Shown in pieces: positions 1-11,239 of a stretch of 64,000 nucleotides of DNA. A program made the translations under genes and the position numbers. Each line of letters starts with the position of its first letter. Position 1 is the first letter of the stretch. The notes beneath the pieces were generated by a model, which saw nothing but the letters and a program-made list of their open reading frames with translations, made no database searches and had not been told where the DNA came from. Source of the DNA: Strix aluco (lineage: Eukaryota; Chordata; Aves; Strigiformes; Strigidae); NCBI RefSeq assembly GCF_031877795.1, contig NC_133935.1, positions 49,685,330 through 49,749,329 on the forward strand. The letters are read 5' to 3'.

Positions 1-1080
1 TCTTTAGAAATAACAAATAACCACCCCCAACATTATTTAAGTAAAGGGACTATGAAAGGAAGGAGAATATTAGCATAAACATGTCTCTTCTTGAAGAAAG
101 GACACAAGACCACGGTTCAAAGATGCAGGAAATCCAAATTTAGTGCCCTCAATAATGAAACAAAAATATCAGTGGTCACATGATTCAATCCTGATATAAA
201 CCCAGTTTAACACTTCTTGCAGGCAGCGAGAGAGTTGCTGGCAAAGGCAACTCTTTATTGTATACTCTTAATTCAGCAGAAATCCAGGATATGCCCACTC
301 CTCGTTTGGATCACACAGGTACTGCTCCGTGATCCTGCCGCGTGCAACTGCAGCGTTATCGATGGCGGGACCACGGCCCAAGTGCAATCAAGGAAAAGCC
401 AGTAGCTGCAGCTCTCATCAGCGGGATTTTAATCAAGGGGTTTTCATGAGTATCAAGACACACATTCTGCTTGACACACTGGCACAAACTCAACGCAGAA
501 AAATACTGTGTCAGGAAACTGTCATTATGTTTACAGCAGAAATTAAATCCAGGAAACCCTTCAAATCTTCATCTGAACAGAAGGATTCACATGTAGTTGT
601 TTGACCATGTAAAATTACACAACTTCTATAAATATGAGGAAATGACAGACAATACAAAAATAATCACAACATAGCTGCTAGGCAGGATGAAACTCATATA
701 GCAGTCCACCCCCAGAAGTGCCTTGGGAGAAAAAAACCAACCTTGCTTATATTACTATCATTATTTTAAAATAACATTCAAATGTGCTACTTTGAATTTT
801 TATAGCGTGGTGCGTTTTTTTCTGCAATAAATAAAATATTTAGTCGCCACAGTCTCCTATTAGGACGTGCCTGTGTCAGCCGTAATTTTAGTGGTGAGAT
901 TCGATGTCTTTTGGTCAAAAGGTTGCGAGGAATTGGCTGTAATAATGCCAGACATCCCACCTGCCACAACCGGGTCCTGGGCGCTATGGGGCAAATTCTG
1001 GTTTATTTGATCAAGGGGCTGCCAGTGCCGCTCCTTGGGAGCCTGCCCGTGGGTTTAACTCTTTATTTCCTAGTCTTCGC
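1..1080. other. 5' flank upstream of GRIP1 CpG island
   Basis: This is AT-rich sequence upstream of the CpG island. The short reading frames here look random, and I recognise no exon. An AATAAA-rich stretch lies near 829-840. GC content rises from about position 960. A possible LTR remnant (219-486) is listed separately. An antisense or divergent transcript from the CpG island cannot be excluded by eye, but nothing here supports one. Confidence 0.6.
219..486 (-). mobile_element. possible LTR-derived remnant, minus strand
   Basis: Read on the minus strand, this block is richer in GC and CpG than its flanks. It carries an AATAAA signal followed a few bases later by a small GTTGC...GCAAC hairpin and a CTCTCTCG stretch, an order reminiscent of the polyadenylation/R region of a retroviral LTR. 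The outer ends can be drawn as TG...CA, but I see no convincing target-site duplication and no internal viral genes. It could equally be an unrelated CpG-bearing regulatory segment. This is a weak call from base composition and signal order only. Confidence 0.25.
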
Positions 1081-1639
1081 GCATGTGGGTGCACGCAAAC
1101 TCGCCACTCGGGACTCGCGAAGGGAAGGGGACGAGCCCATTTTAACGCCGCATCCCTGAGGCAGGAGCCTCCGGCCGGGGCGACGGGCAGGGCGGGATGG
1201 TCGCCCGCGGCAGCAAACGCCGCTCCCCGCGTTTCGGGCGCGCGGAGGGGCCAAACCCCAGACCCCTGCACCAGCGAGGAGACGGCGACCCCGGGGCGCT
1301 GCCGTCCCCGCGGCCGTTAACACGCGTGTCACAGCCGCTCCCTCTCCGCCCGCGGCGTGGGCACGGCGGGGCGCGCAGCGGCTCCCCGCGGCCTGCGCCC
1401 GGTGCGGCGACACCGCGCCCGCGCCCCGGCCCACACCTGGCGGCCGACCGGCGGCCGCCCCGCCCCGCTGTGCCCGGGCGGGGTTCGCCCGCGGGCCCTG
1501 CATTGTGCGGCCGGCGGCTCGGGCGGTCCCACCTGCCGGCGGCGGGGAGGGCCGGGGCCGGGCGCCCCTCCGCACCGCCCCCTCCCGCAATCCCCCCGCC
1601 CACCCCCCTCCTGTCCCTGGCTGAACCGGGCGACCCCGC

Positions 1640-1737
1640 CCCGCGCCCTCCCTCCCTCCCTCCCGTCCCCCAAGCTGGCGGAGCTGCGCCGCCTCCCCTC
1701 CCCCAGTCCTTCCTCCCTCCTCCCTCCTCCCTCCCAC
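1640..1737 (+). promoter_or_regulatory. CCTCC-rich polypyrimidine tract, core promoter/5'UTR
   Basis: The plus strand is almost pure pyrimidine, built of repeated CCTCC/CCCTCC units in two blocks (about 1645-1671 and 1691-1737) separated by a mixed GC segment. Such tracts are common in TATA-less promoters of brain-expressed genes and can adopt H-DNA or G-quadruplex structures on the purine strand. It lies 166-263 bp upstream of the start codon, so it is either core promoter or 5'UTR. Confidence 0.5.
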
Positions 1738-1843
1738 CGCGCGGCCGCCGCCCCTCCGCCGCTGCCCGCCGGAGCCGCCGACTTCCCCCCGAGCGCGGGT
1801 CGCCGCCGCCGCCTCGCCCTGCTGTGCCCTGCCCTGCCCTGCC

Positions 1844-1885
1844 ATGAGCCGCCCCCCCCTGCCGCCGCCGCCGCAGCAGCGCTGA
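1844..1885 (+). other. upstream ORF (13 codons plus stop) before the GRIP1 start
   Basis: An ATG with G at -3 opens a 13-codon proline-rich frame (MSRPPLPPPPQQR) that ends in TGA at 1883-1885, 17 bases before the GRIP1 ATG and in a different frame. If transcription starts upstream of 1844, ribosomes meet this uORF first, which could dampen translation of the main frame. The short gap would make reinitiation inefficient, so leaky scanning would matter. Whether it lies in the mRNA depends on the unmapped start site. Confidence 0.45.
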
Positions 1886-1902
1886 GCGGGGAGCGCGGAG
1901 CC

Positions 1903-1957
1903 ATGCCGGGCTGGAAGAAGAACATCCCCATCTGCCTGCAAGCCGAGCCGGAGCGAG
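1903..1957 (+). CDS. GRIP1: GRIP1 first coding exon (palmitoylatable N-terminus isoform)
   Basis: This exon encodes MPGWKKNIPICLQAEPER plus the first base of the next codon (splice phase 1). I recognise MPGWKKNIPICLQAE as the N-terminus of the GRIP1 isoform whose Cys11 is palmitoylated. GRIP1 is a seven-PDZ scaffold that binds AMPA-receptor GluA2/3 tails, ephrin ligands and kinesin cargo at synapses and on dendritic endosomes. The start codon has G at -3. The exon is 55 coding bases and ends GAG|GTGAGC, a consensus donor. Cys11 (TGC) is preceded by a basic and tryptophan-containing stretch, as expected of a lipid-anchored N-terminus. No PDZ-coding exon is visible in the window. The residues just before the junction (PER) seem to differ from the mammalian form I recall. 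Identification rests on the first 15 residues, so it is good but not absolute. Confidence 0.82.
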
Positions 1958-1963
1958 GTGAGC
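1958..1963 (+). other. GRIP1: 5' splice site of GRIP1 intron 1
   Basis: GAG|GTGAGC closely matches the U1 snRNA consensus and ends the recognised coding peptide in phase 1. Reading on past this point gives low-complexity Gly/Ala/Arg-rich residues typical of translated CpG-island DNA, which supports a real exon end here. Confidence 0.8.
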
Positions 1964-2619
1964 GCGGAGCGTCGCGGGCGGCAGCCGCCGCGAGGGGAGG
2001 CGGGTGGGGGGCTGCCGCGCCGACGGGTCCCGTTCCCCCCCCCGTCATCTCCGGGGCACGGCGGCAGCCGCCCGGCGAGGGGACGGGCGGGCGGCCCCGC
2101 GCCTTCCATCTTGCTCCACCGCGGCGACAGGAGCAGGGGGCGTGCGGGGCGGCGGCGGCAGGAGGCCGGCACCCGGCGGCCAGACCGGGGGAGCTGGGGG
2201 GGACACACACCGGGCCGGGCCCCGCCGCCTCCCCGCCGGTAGCAACTAACTTTTCTCCGCGGTGCCGCCGCCCGCGCTCCCCCGGGCCGCACTCCTAAAG
2301 CCAGGGGGGCGTGAGCCGGGGTGGAGGCGGGGGCGGGGGGGGGCTCCGAAGTGACTTCGCGAAACTTCCCTGCGTGGGGGTCAGTCCCCGGGCCGCCACT
2401 CGTGGCGCCGGGGGGGCGAGGCCGGACCTGTCCCGTTCCTCGGCGGGGGGCGCCGGCGCGTTGCAGCCGCGAACGGCCGCTGCGAACCGGCAGCGATCCC
2501 GCCTTGGCGCCGAGCAGCGCCCGCGGGAGCTGCCCCGCCAGTCCCGTCGTCGGCCTCGGGGTGGCCTCGGGTCCCTAAACCGCGGCGTAGGGGTCGGTCC
2601 TGGCGGAAGGCGAGTAGTT

Positions 2620-5167
2620 TCTGGTCACTTTTCAAAACCAACAGTCTGTTTATTCTAATAAAATGGTAACTTTGACATTTCCTCAAAGAGGGCTTCCGTC
2701 ATGGGAGGTTGTCATGTCACCGCTCTACCCTCAGTCTGTGAGTCAAAGGGAAAAAGGTTAGTCCAGCATTTACACTTGGGAACTTTGAGGTATGCCCGTC
2801 GTCTTCTATCTCTGATTTACAGGTCGTTAATTCCGTGGTAGCGTATGGAGTCCTGAAGTAGGAGGTTTGGTTTTGGTCGCCGCTGTATTGGATAGATCGC
2901 TGTACTGCTGGGGACAGAAATTCACGGAGCATTAAAAAGGCGGTTTTGTTTGCTGTGTGGAAGAAGTATAGTACTCTTGTGTTGGAGGTGGAGGTCTGTT
3001 GCAGAACTGCTGCCATGCTTCTGACTAGTAAATCCAATCCCTAATGGGAAGTTCATCGCAAACATATGACATCATAAAAATAGTGGCTGAAATGGGAGCA
3101 GGTATTTCAGCTGTGAAAAGTTAGATTTTTAGTCTTTCCTCTTAGTAAATACCATCATTACTACAATCTGTGGTCATATTTCTTTGTTAGGGGTCTGTGT
3201 AGCTGAGGAATGGCAGAAATAGGATGGACAACAGTTGTCAAAATATATCAGATGCTTTTACAGATGAGGAAACTTTAGAAAGGGTCTAATCTGGCTGTGT
3301 CAGAAACTGGAAAGATTTTCTCATTTCATTGTACATAAAGATTGTGTCATGAGCTGTAGCATGCAGACTTGTCTCTATTCGAAGTAAACAATGGCACTGG
3401 TTTTGCTCTGATGGATTTAATGCCAGTTAGAGTACCAATTTGTTAACGGTTCTTGTTTATCCGTATTTTCTATTTAATCTCTTTCATCTTCATAATGAAG
3501 TTGGATAGATTTATATGTTAACAGTCTTATCACTGATGCTTTTCTTTATTGTATTTCCACTGTGTAAATGAAAAAGCTCTTCTGTGCCTGAAGTAAAATA
3601 TTACCTTCTGAGGTATGTTGCATTGTATATTGCTGAAGTTTAGCTAGTAATTTAGCAGGATTCTAGTTCCTGGAACTTTTCTACTTTAGGCTTGGGAAAA
3701 ATATTAAATGGTCAAAATAGTTAATCAGTGTTGAATTTAAGTCCTTGAGTATGAAGAATACATGAAATAAAGCTTTCAAACTAGCCAGAAAAATGGCCAG
3801 TGCAGTAATGAAATGAAGGTGCATCTTTAGCTAATGTAGGAGTTTAGTATGGCATTGAGTTAAAAGGCAATTACAGATACAGTTAAATTCTGGTTCAAAG
3901 CCAGTTGTGCTAACATCCCCCTCTGCTGTTTCTAGGAAATATTTCCATTCAGTTACTCTGCAGAACATTTTATGTACATTGTGCTATTAGAAGACTTTGG
4001 TGCTGTTATTTTAACTAATATTGTAGCTGGTAATTTTCTATGATTTAGAGATGGAGTAATATTGGATGTGAAATATCTAGTAACATAAAATGTATTTATG
4101 TCACCTATACAAGCACACTCATATATAGGATATAAAATATCCATTTATCCATCCATCCCAAATGCATATGTATGTTAGATAATCATATAGAATATAAGAA
4201 TGAGCAACACTTAATGTGTGTGTATCTTCTTTGATTTTATATACCTGTAATCTGATTGCTTCAACTAGTGTTTTCTTCTAGTGAGAGGAGCTAGTCTTTA
4301 TTCAACCCCATGTACACCAGCAGGACTGACTGGTAGTGATTTTGATGTATAACAACACAAAAGTGCTCAGTTAATTTGGTACTGAAGTTTCTTGGTGGTG
4401 GATACTCCCAAAGCAGACTACAAAAATGAAAAAAAAAAACCTCACAACCTACACCCAACCAAAAAACCCCAGAAGAAACAACCACAAACCAAATAAAACC
4501 TCAGAAAACAAGTGAAGAGCTAAATAATCCTGGTTTGTCCATGTGTCTCCTGCTGAATTTCCCCTTCAGTCTCAGCTTTATTGTATCCACAGTCTATACC
4601 CTGCTTCTCTGTCACAATAAACAGTTATGTGCAGCTTTAATTTCAAGCCTAGTTGTAGCAGCAGGTTTGAACTGGAAAATAAGTTGTTGCTGGAGATGCT
4701 GGGAAAACTGGGAAGGCAAAGATTCTCCTATGGTGAGCCACAAATAGTTTGTACAGACCATCTTTCCCAGGCTTTTCCCCCTCAAACCTCACAGGCTTCC
4801 TTTTAGTCTCTCCTCGGGAGCTCTGCATTCTACGCCTGCACCTGTATAGAGCTGATCAGGCCCCTGTGTACTCAGCTGTGGAAAGGAGGGAAGTGGTGGG
4901 TGCTAAGATGTGAGCCTTGAGAGGTGGGTGGATTTGTTAGAGAGGATGTAGGGGCTGCATGGAAATCTCACTGTATCCCCGAGGCACTATGGCGTAAAAG
5001 GTTCACTGGGTACTGATACTTTTGTCTCTGTCCAAACCAATTCAGCATTGCTTTGGGGAGCACTTCAAGGCAGATGTATCTCCCCTGATGCTCAGTTCAT
5101 CTAGTACAGCAGGAGCTGGATGGCAGGGCTGCTGCAGGAGCATGTTTCTGGTGTGAGGGCTCAACTC
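2620..5167. other. single-copy intron, no gene seen
   Basis: This is AT-rich intron after the CpG island. I recognise no coding exon, RNA gene or complete transposon. The short open frames (up to about 106 codons near 2717-3037) have no recognisable motif. An A/C-rich patch near 4423-4511 is listed separately. Confidence 0.6.
4423..4511. repeat. A/C-rich low-complexity patch
   Basis: A run of A is followed by interspersed CC/CCC pairs (AACC, CCAACC, AACCCC) on the plus strand with few G or T. It resembles the motif of the large array at 5168-6155 about 650 bp downstream but is irregular and unexpanded. It may be a degenerate relative or the kind of seed from which such arrays grow. Confidence 0.5.
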
Positions 5168-6155
5168 AAAAAAACAAACAAAAAAAAACCCAAAAACCAA
5201 AACCAAACCAAAAAACCAAACAAAAAACCCCAAAAAACAAAACCAAATGAAAAAAACAAAAAACCCAAAAAACCCAAACCAAACCAAAAAACCAAAAAAC
5301 CCAAAAAACCAAAACCAAACCAAAAAACCCAAAAACCCAAAACCAAACCAAAAACCCAAAAAACCCAAAAAACCAAAACCAAACCAAAAAAAAACCCCAA
5401 AAAACCAAAACCAAACCAAAAACCCCAAAAACCCAAAAAACCAAAACCAAACCAAAAACCCCAAACAACCCAAAAAACCAAAACCAAACCAAAAAAACCC
5501 CCCAAACAACCCAAAAAACCAAAACCAAACCAAAAAAAACCCCCAAACAACCCAAAAAAACAAAACCAAACAAAAAAAACCCCCAAACAACCCAAAAAAC
5601 CAAAACCAAACCAAAAAAAACCCCCAAACAACCCAAAAAACCAAAACCAAACAAAAAAACCCCCCAAACAACCCAAAAAACCAAAACCAAACAAAAAAAC
5701 CCCCCAAACAACCCAAAAAAACAAAACCAAACCAAAAAAAAACCCCAAACAACCCAAAAAACCAAAACCAAACCAAAAAAAAACCCCAAACAACCCAAAC
5801 AACCAAAACCAAACCAAAAAAAACCCCAAACAACCAAAACCAAACCAAAAAAAAACCCCAAACAACCCAAACCAAACAAAAAAAAACCCCCAAACAACCC
5901 AAACCAAACCAAAAAAAAACCCCAAACAACCCAAACCAAACCAAAAAAAAACCCCAAACAACCCAAACCAAACCCAAAAAAACCCCCAAAACACCAAAAC
6001 CAAACCCAAAAAAACCCCCAAAACAGCAAAACCAAACCCCAAAAAAACCCCAAAACACCAAAACCAAACCCAAAAAAACCCCCAAAACACCAAAACCAAA
6101 CCCAAAAAAACCCCCAAAACACCACAGCCAAAAAACCAAAACACAAAAACCAGCC
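5168..6155. repeat. A/C-only tandem array, 40-41 bp then 32 bp period
   Basis: Almost 1 kb consists only of A and C on the plus strand; from 5250 to 6025 there is not one G or T. Using AAACAACCC as a marker, starts fall at 5463, 5504, 5545, 5585, 5626, 5666, 5706, 5747, 5788 and 5828 (spacing 40-41), then 5860, 5892, 5924 and 5956 (spacing 32). The related marker AAAACA(C/G)C then falls at 5988, 6020, 6052, 6084 and 6116 (spacing 32). The first 300 bp are less regular. With only A/C on one strand and G/T on the other, no stop codon can form, so the 330-365 codon frames in both directions are artefacts. The minus strand has recurrent G4-G6, G3 and GG runs and could form G-quadruplexes. Confidence 0.95.
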
Positions 6156-9100
6156 CCAACTATCTGTATGGAGTTTCATTGTTTTGATGTGAGGAGCTGT
6201 CAGGATATTGCAGTCCTGTCCTTATGCAGACGCACTGGGTTTGCTCCAAGCAGGGTTAGTGTATCGGTATCCTTGTTTGCTCCTTCCTTGCTTCAGAGTC
6301 CCCTTCCGTGTTGAATGCTTACTTCAAAAAGTCCGTAGCTCAGCCTGTCTTTGTTGTTCTACAAGTGACGTGCTGAAATGGAGGTTATCCAAAAACTTGG
6401 CAAAAACAGAATTTTGCTAATGGAAATTGGCTGGTCTTACTGAAATGAAGTATCAGAGACATGGTCAATGCTGTTGGTTCACCTTGGCATTAACTGATAC
6501 CCTGAGTGAAGGAGAATAACCTGGGTCAGGCATCAGAGCACGCGTGTGCATGTAGGGTTTAGCATTTGTGAGAGTGCTTTGTTGTGGAGAAGACTCTCTT
6601 CCAAGGGCTGGCGATCAGGGGTATTTCAACAAGTATTTTTAGATGTCTTTACTGCGGAAATTATGTGGAATACTTACGTCAACTTAAAAATCATATTGTG
6701 CTATTTTTTAGAGGCTAAAACTGTATTTAAAATATGAAGTGGGTAGCTGCTTTTTTGTGCATACTGCAGCACAGTTACTGGGTTTCTACTGCCTGCTCTG
6801 TAATTGAGCAGTACTCTGCAGTGGCTGTGCTGCTTCTGGCTTCCACTGCCACAATTATCACAAGGAGTCCTCTCCTTTAGAGGACAGGAATTGTGCTCTG
6901 TGTTGAGTAAAAGAACTGTAATGTATGCCTGATGCAGTAAACCTTGTCATTTCAAAAATGACACGTGAAGACTTACCAGTATAAGACAGTGTCATTAAAA
7001 TTCAGGGCACACTTCCCCCCTCCCCAATTTTCTGCCTAAGATGCTAAATCAAATCTTGTTATAAACCACCTAAAACACTTTTTGAGTTGACATCTGAGCA
7101 AATACTTTGAGAAGAAAAATGTTCCTGGAATTAATTTTGTTCAATACCCCTTCCAATCAAGTTAAATGAAGGCATTTTATGGAATTCCTGTTTCAACTTT
7201 ATAGCTGATCAAGCTTGACAGGAGTACAGAAAATAGTATTTGTGTATCTGTATGTTCACTGTGGGACTGCTTGTGATCCCTTAATATACATGGTTGTTAA
7301 TTTTAAGTATGTGTCTAAGTATGGGTCTTGATTTTTTTTTTTTTTTTTTTTTAAAAAAGGTATTATGCCTTCCACAGTTGTTCTGCCTCTGTGCTTAACA
7401 AGGTAGTCCAGTTATATCATGGAAGAAGGAAAGACTGTATTTTTATTTTCTGGTCTTCCATCCGTCTTCACAGGGCTTCACAATCAGGGAAATTAGGTGA
7501 ACTTTAGGAAGCATTTTAAAGGAGACATTAGGAAACGTTTTAAAACCCAGGACTCAAGGATAAAAAAACCACAGAAGTATTTTGTGAATCCTGCCTCAAA
7601 TACTGAACTAGCGTGTTCTTATGGAAGATGTTCTGACAACAAGCATCTATCCCTGAGGTTACTGCTGTGTGAGCTTGTCTGCTCATCTCGAGCTGAAAGA
7701 GAATTAATTTCTCGGGTAAGGAAGAGATACAGGCCTGTTATTGAACTTCACTCTGTTATTGTGACTCAGAAATTTACATCTGATCAGACGAGGCCACTTT
7801 AACAGAGGATATACTTCATACGTTTTCCAGGTGCATGCTAAAAATTTAGCTTGTATTTTCAACACAAAAAAGCTTAGTATAACTGTTGATTGTCTTTAAG
7901 ATCTGGCCTAATAAGGCAAGAGAAATCCCTTCCTTGAGCTTAAGTGGGACCTCAGAAACTGAAGAAAGAAAAAACTGGAGACGTAGCGCTTGCATTTAGC
8001 TGACCGATTAGTAAACTTTGGGATGTCAGGGAAGATTGGGATTGGAAACGTTGTGCAAAGGCTTTCTGTCTTCCTTTATCTGTTTTCTTACTTGTGTCAT
8101 ATGACTTTTGAAAAGTTTAAGTGTTAACCAGATGGCAAAAAACCTTTTGTGAGGGGAGGATGTGCTTACAGTGACAGTGCTAAGAATCAGGACTGGGTGT
8201 TGGGGGCGATCATTTGGAGAGGTGCTTGGAAGATCATCTCTACCCCAGTGAAGGCATTGCCTAGACTTAGTGTGGAGTTCAGACAGATATCTAGTGAGTT
8301 AACAATTGGGACATTTGGTCAGTTATGCAGTGCAAAACTCACTGCAATTGCATATGCTTAAGGTGAAGAAGTCATGAATAACAGTGGTAAGGACAAAACC
8401 AGAAGGAAATGTTACCTTATCTTAGCTGCTGATGTAACATAAGAAGCTGGTTTAGCTAGCTGCCTTCTGGTCCTCCAGTAGCATCTGAAACTATAACTAA
8501 ATCTCATATTGGAAAGCACTAATAATAAAAGATACATTAATAACAAAACACTGCTTACAAATGGTATGTATTTTGTCCTTGTCATGGCTTCTGCCTCTTT
8601 TCACGTCAGTCTGACCGAACTACGTCTTGGACAGTTGGTCTTTCTCCATTTGCCAGGTGGGATAAGATGACACTCTAGAGCTAATTTTCATCAGCAAGGA
8701 CATGGGAGCTGTGTCAGTTTTTTTCATTCTTAAAAGCAGCTGGGACTGGAGGGCTCTAACACAGGGATGGAAAGGAAGCAACAATTGCTCCCTAATGCCC
8801 TTTTAACATGAAAGGAAGTGAGAATAAGCAAAAAGGATCTACATCTCTTGTGATCTGCACAGCCAAGTTAACAGCATTTTATGACCTGCAGTATTAAAGG
8901 AATTTGATAAATGTCACAGAATCTTCATGGAGACACAGTCTTTACTGATTGGGAGATGATCACCTACTGTGTCTGGGTCATAACCAAGGTTTTTTTCCCA
9001 TATAGAAAGAAAATGTGAGATACTAGGCACAAACACACAACTTCTATTTTTTTGCAGAGGCAAAACAGGTTTTGCTAATGTTCGTCAAAAATGGAGTTAG

Positions 9101-11160
9101 ATTTGCCAGCAATTAGTGATGACTTATTGATAAGGCAGCAAACGTTCTAGCTTCACTCAAAGAACAGCAACACGTACAATTTGAAGCACTAACAATATTT
9201 GCCACTGACAGGCACAGTTGCTTTTGTGGGTATCTGGGAGCTGTGAAGGGTATAAGCTCTAAACACAAGTTCTTGGTCAGAGTTTCCTGTGCACTGAAAC
9301 ATTAGAGATAGAGATAATCCAAAACATAGATACTTCATTGTTAGATCCTTCAGTAACTTAGAGACACCTTTTCTTGAATCTCAACACATACCTGTATCCC
9401 TACTATGGGTTGTTTTTTGTGTGGTTCAAAATTACCTGAGCTGCCACTGCTCCAGGTTCTCCATGAAGAGCTGTTAAGACCACATTGCACTCAAGTGGCT
9501 GCAGTAGGCAAGGCTTGATGGTACACCTCCATATTGCTCATGCCTGAGCCCAGTTTGATCATGGTGGTGCTTATGAAAAAGGATGCACCAAGTCAGCATT
9601 GTCTGTAAGGGTCTTATGACTGTGGCCCTGAAATTCTGTGTTGTTTGAATGTTTTTCCAAAGCCACTTGAATTTATGCATGTTGAAATGTTGGAGTACTG
9701 TCTGTCCTGACTGATGCATCACAAATTGATGAGATGTGTCAGCATCTGTGTGGGTGGGGACAGGGCAATCACCTGCTCAGTGTTTCAGGCTGGCAAGATG
9801 AGCCTGCCACCCTGTAAAATTCAGGGTGAAACAGTAACATTTATGTTGGATACAAGTAATCTTGATTCCTGTATCGCCCTACTGATTCTTTTTCCCTTCC
9901 TCTTCCTGCTGGCACCGGCTGTGCAGGGTGGCTGGGCGCTGCAAACCATTCTGGAGTGTCCTGTGGTACAGGGTGGCCAAATTTTATGGTTCTGAATGAG
10001 GCTGATGATCTAATGGTTTTTTAAAGTCATTATTGGTGTTAATTTTGCTTTTCACTGATTCTGCATCGCAAGTTAGAAGCAATGTTCTTTGCTTACTGTT
10101 GAAATATTTTAAAGAGAACATGCGAAGGAAAAAACAGTTAAGCAGGGGCTGACAATTTTGATAGTGATACGTATTTCACATGGAATTTTGTTGCCTTCTC
10201 TCTTTGGAAAGTACCACAGGAATTGAGAAAGACAGGCATGAATGACACAATCTTGATCTTTTTTGTGCCTTATTTATTTTCTTGTTACCAATGAAAATCG
10301 CCACAGAGAAGATTCTGCTACTGTGCAGGGAAAGCTGCAGAGAGTATTTTAATAGTTTGACCATCCACTTTACATACTGGCATCCCACAGACATTTAGGG
10401 AGTTCCACAGTTGTCTCACTGTTTAACTTTTTAAAAATCAAAATAATATCATTTCTTTATTCCCTGAAATATAGTTAAAGATAAAAATATAATGATGACA
10501 GTTTAAAAACAGCTGTCAATTAAACTTACTCTTTTTTTTTTTTTTACCAGTGGGATAAGACTGAATTTTTAATACCACAATTTTTTGGGGTGCTAATTGA
10601 ATATTTTGTAACTGAATACAAATGTTTCCTTATTAGCAGACAGTATTTTGAACGTTGTAAAGTATTGCCAGCACATGTCCTCCCAGTAATTGTCTTTCCT
10701 AAGAGGGCAGGCACTACATAAAATGCTTTTTGTTGTTTAGTGAGACACACTGTTCTTTCTGAAGCAGTTTCACAGTAGGTGAATGTACAGTGAGACGCTG
10801 TCTCTCTATCCCACAATGTAAAGGGAATTATAACCAACACATTTAGATTTAACAAACAAAATGTGAAGAACATATCGGTGACTGGAGCATGTGTTTAACT
10901 GAGCTAGATCTGAGACGATTCCTCATGTTTCAAGCTTTTTGTTTCTATGGATATCAGTTAGCAAGATACAGAAGTGATGCCAGCTTTTCTACAGTTGCCT
11001 GCAATGGAGACCAGGTATTCCACAGTCCAATGCTTGTTTGTCGGTTTAGCTTCTTCTACAGTGGGACAGTATTCATGAGAACAATTTTTTCAGGCAAACA
11101 AATGAAGAACAATAACTGGTACTTTTTTTTGGGGGGTGGGATGGTATAGTAATAGCTAAC
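6156..11160. other. single-copy intron, no gene seen
   Basis: AT-rich intron. The only notable low-complexity element is a T21 run at 7332-7352 followed by A6. Small open frames such as 7497-7802 and 9714-9995 on the plus strand show no domain I recognise. No transposon end was found. Confidence 0.6.
7332..7352. repeat. T21 homopolymer
   Basis: An uninterrupted run of 21 T is followed directly by six A. It may be the poly(A) remnant of a minus-strand retroinsertion, but no recognisable element body adjoins it. Confidence 0.8.
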
Positions 11161-11239
11161 TGTCCTGGTTTAGCTAGGATAGGGTTAAGTTTCCCCAGCA
11201 GTGGGGGGGAAGCTCTAGCCGGGTTATTCAATACCATGC

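Larger units (their letters stand above)
1080..2620. promoter_or_regulatory. CpG island promoter of GRIP1
   Basis: About 1.5 kb of very GC-rich, CpG-dense sequence stands out sharply from the AT-rich flanks. It contains many GC-box (Sp1-type) motifs, for example around 1455-1500 and 1634-1660, and no obvious TATA box, as expected of a dispersed-start CpG-island promoter. The first coding exon lies near its centre at 1903. The island continues about 650 bp into the intron, where first-intron control elements often sit. The transcription start cannot be placed from sequence alone. Long overlapping open frames on both strands here come from the scarcity of A/T-rich stop codons. Confidence 0.9.

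Noticed and set aside
1357-1902. Upstream in-frame ATG at 1357 that would extend GRIP1 by 182 residues
   Set aside because: The extension is low-complexity translated CpG-island sequence, the known isoform starts at MPGWKK, and the ATG at 1903 has an acceptable context.
1063-2292. Minus-strand 409-codon frame and other long frames on both strands through the CpG island
   Set aside because: Long open frames are expected where A and T, and so stop codons, are scarce. The peptides are Gly/Ala/Arg/Pro-rich with no domain, and they overlap the recognised GRIP1 exon.
5042-6314. Four to five overlapping frames of 330-365 codons, Phe/Gly/Leu/Val-rich on minus and Lys/Asn/Pro/Gln-rich on plus
   Set aside because: They are forced by the A/C-only repeat, in which no stop codon is possible on either strand. 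All frames are open at once and no protein is implied.
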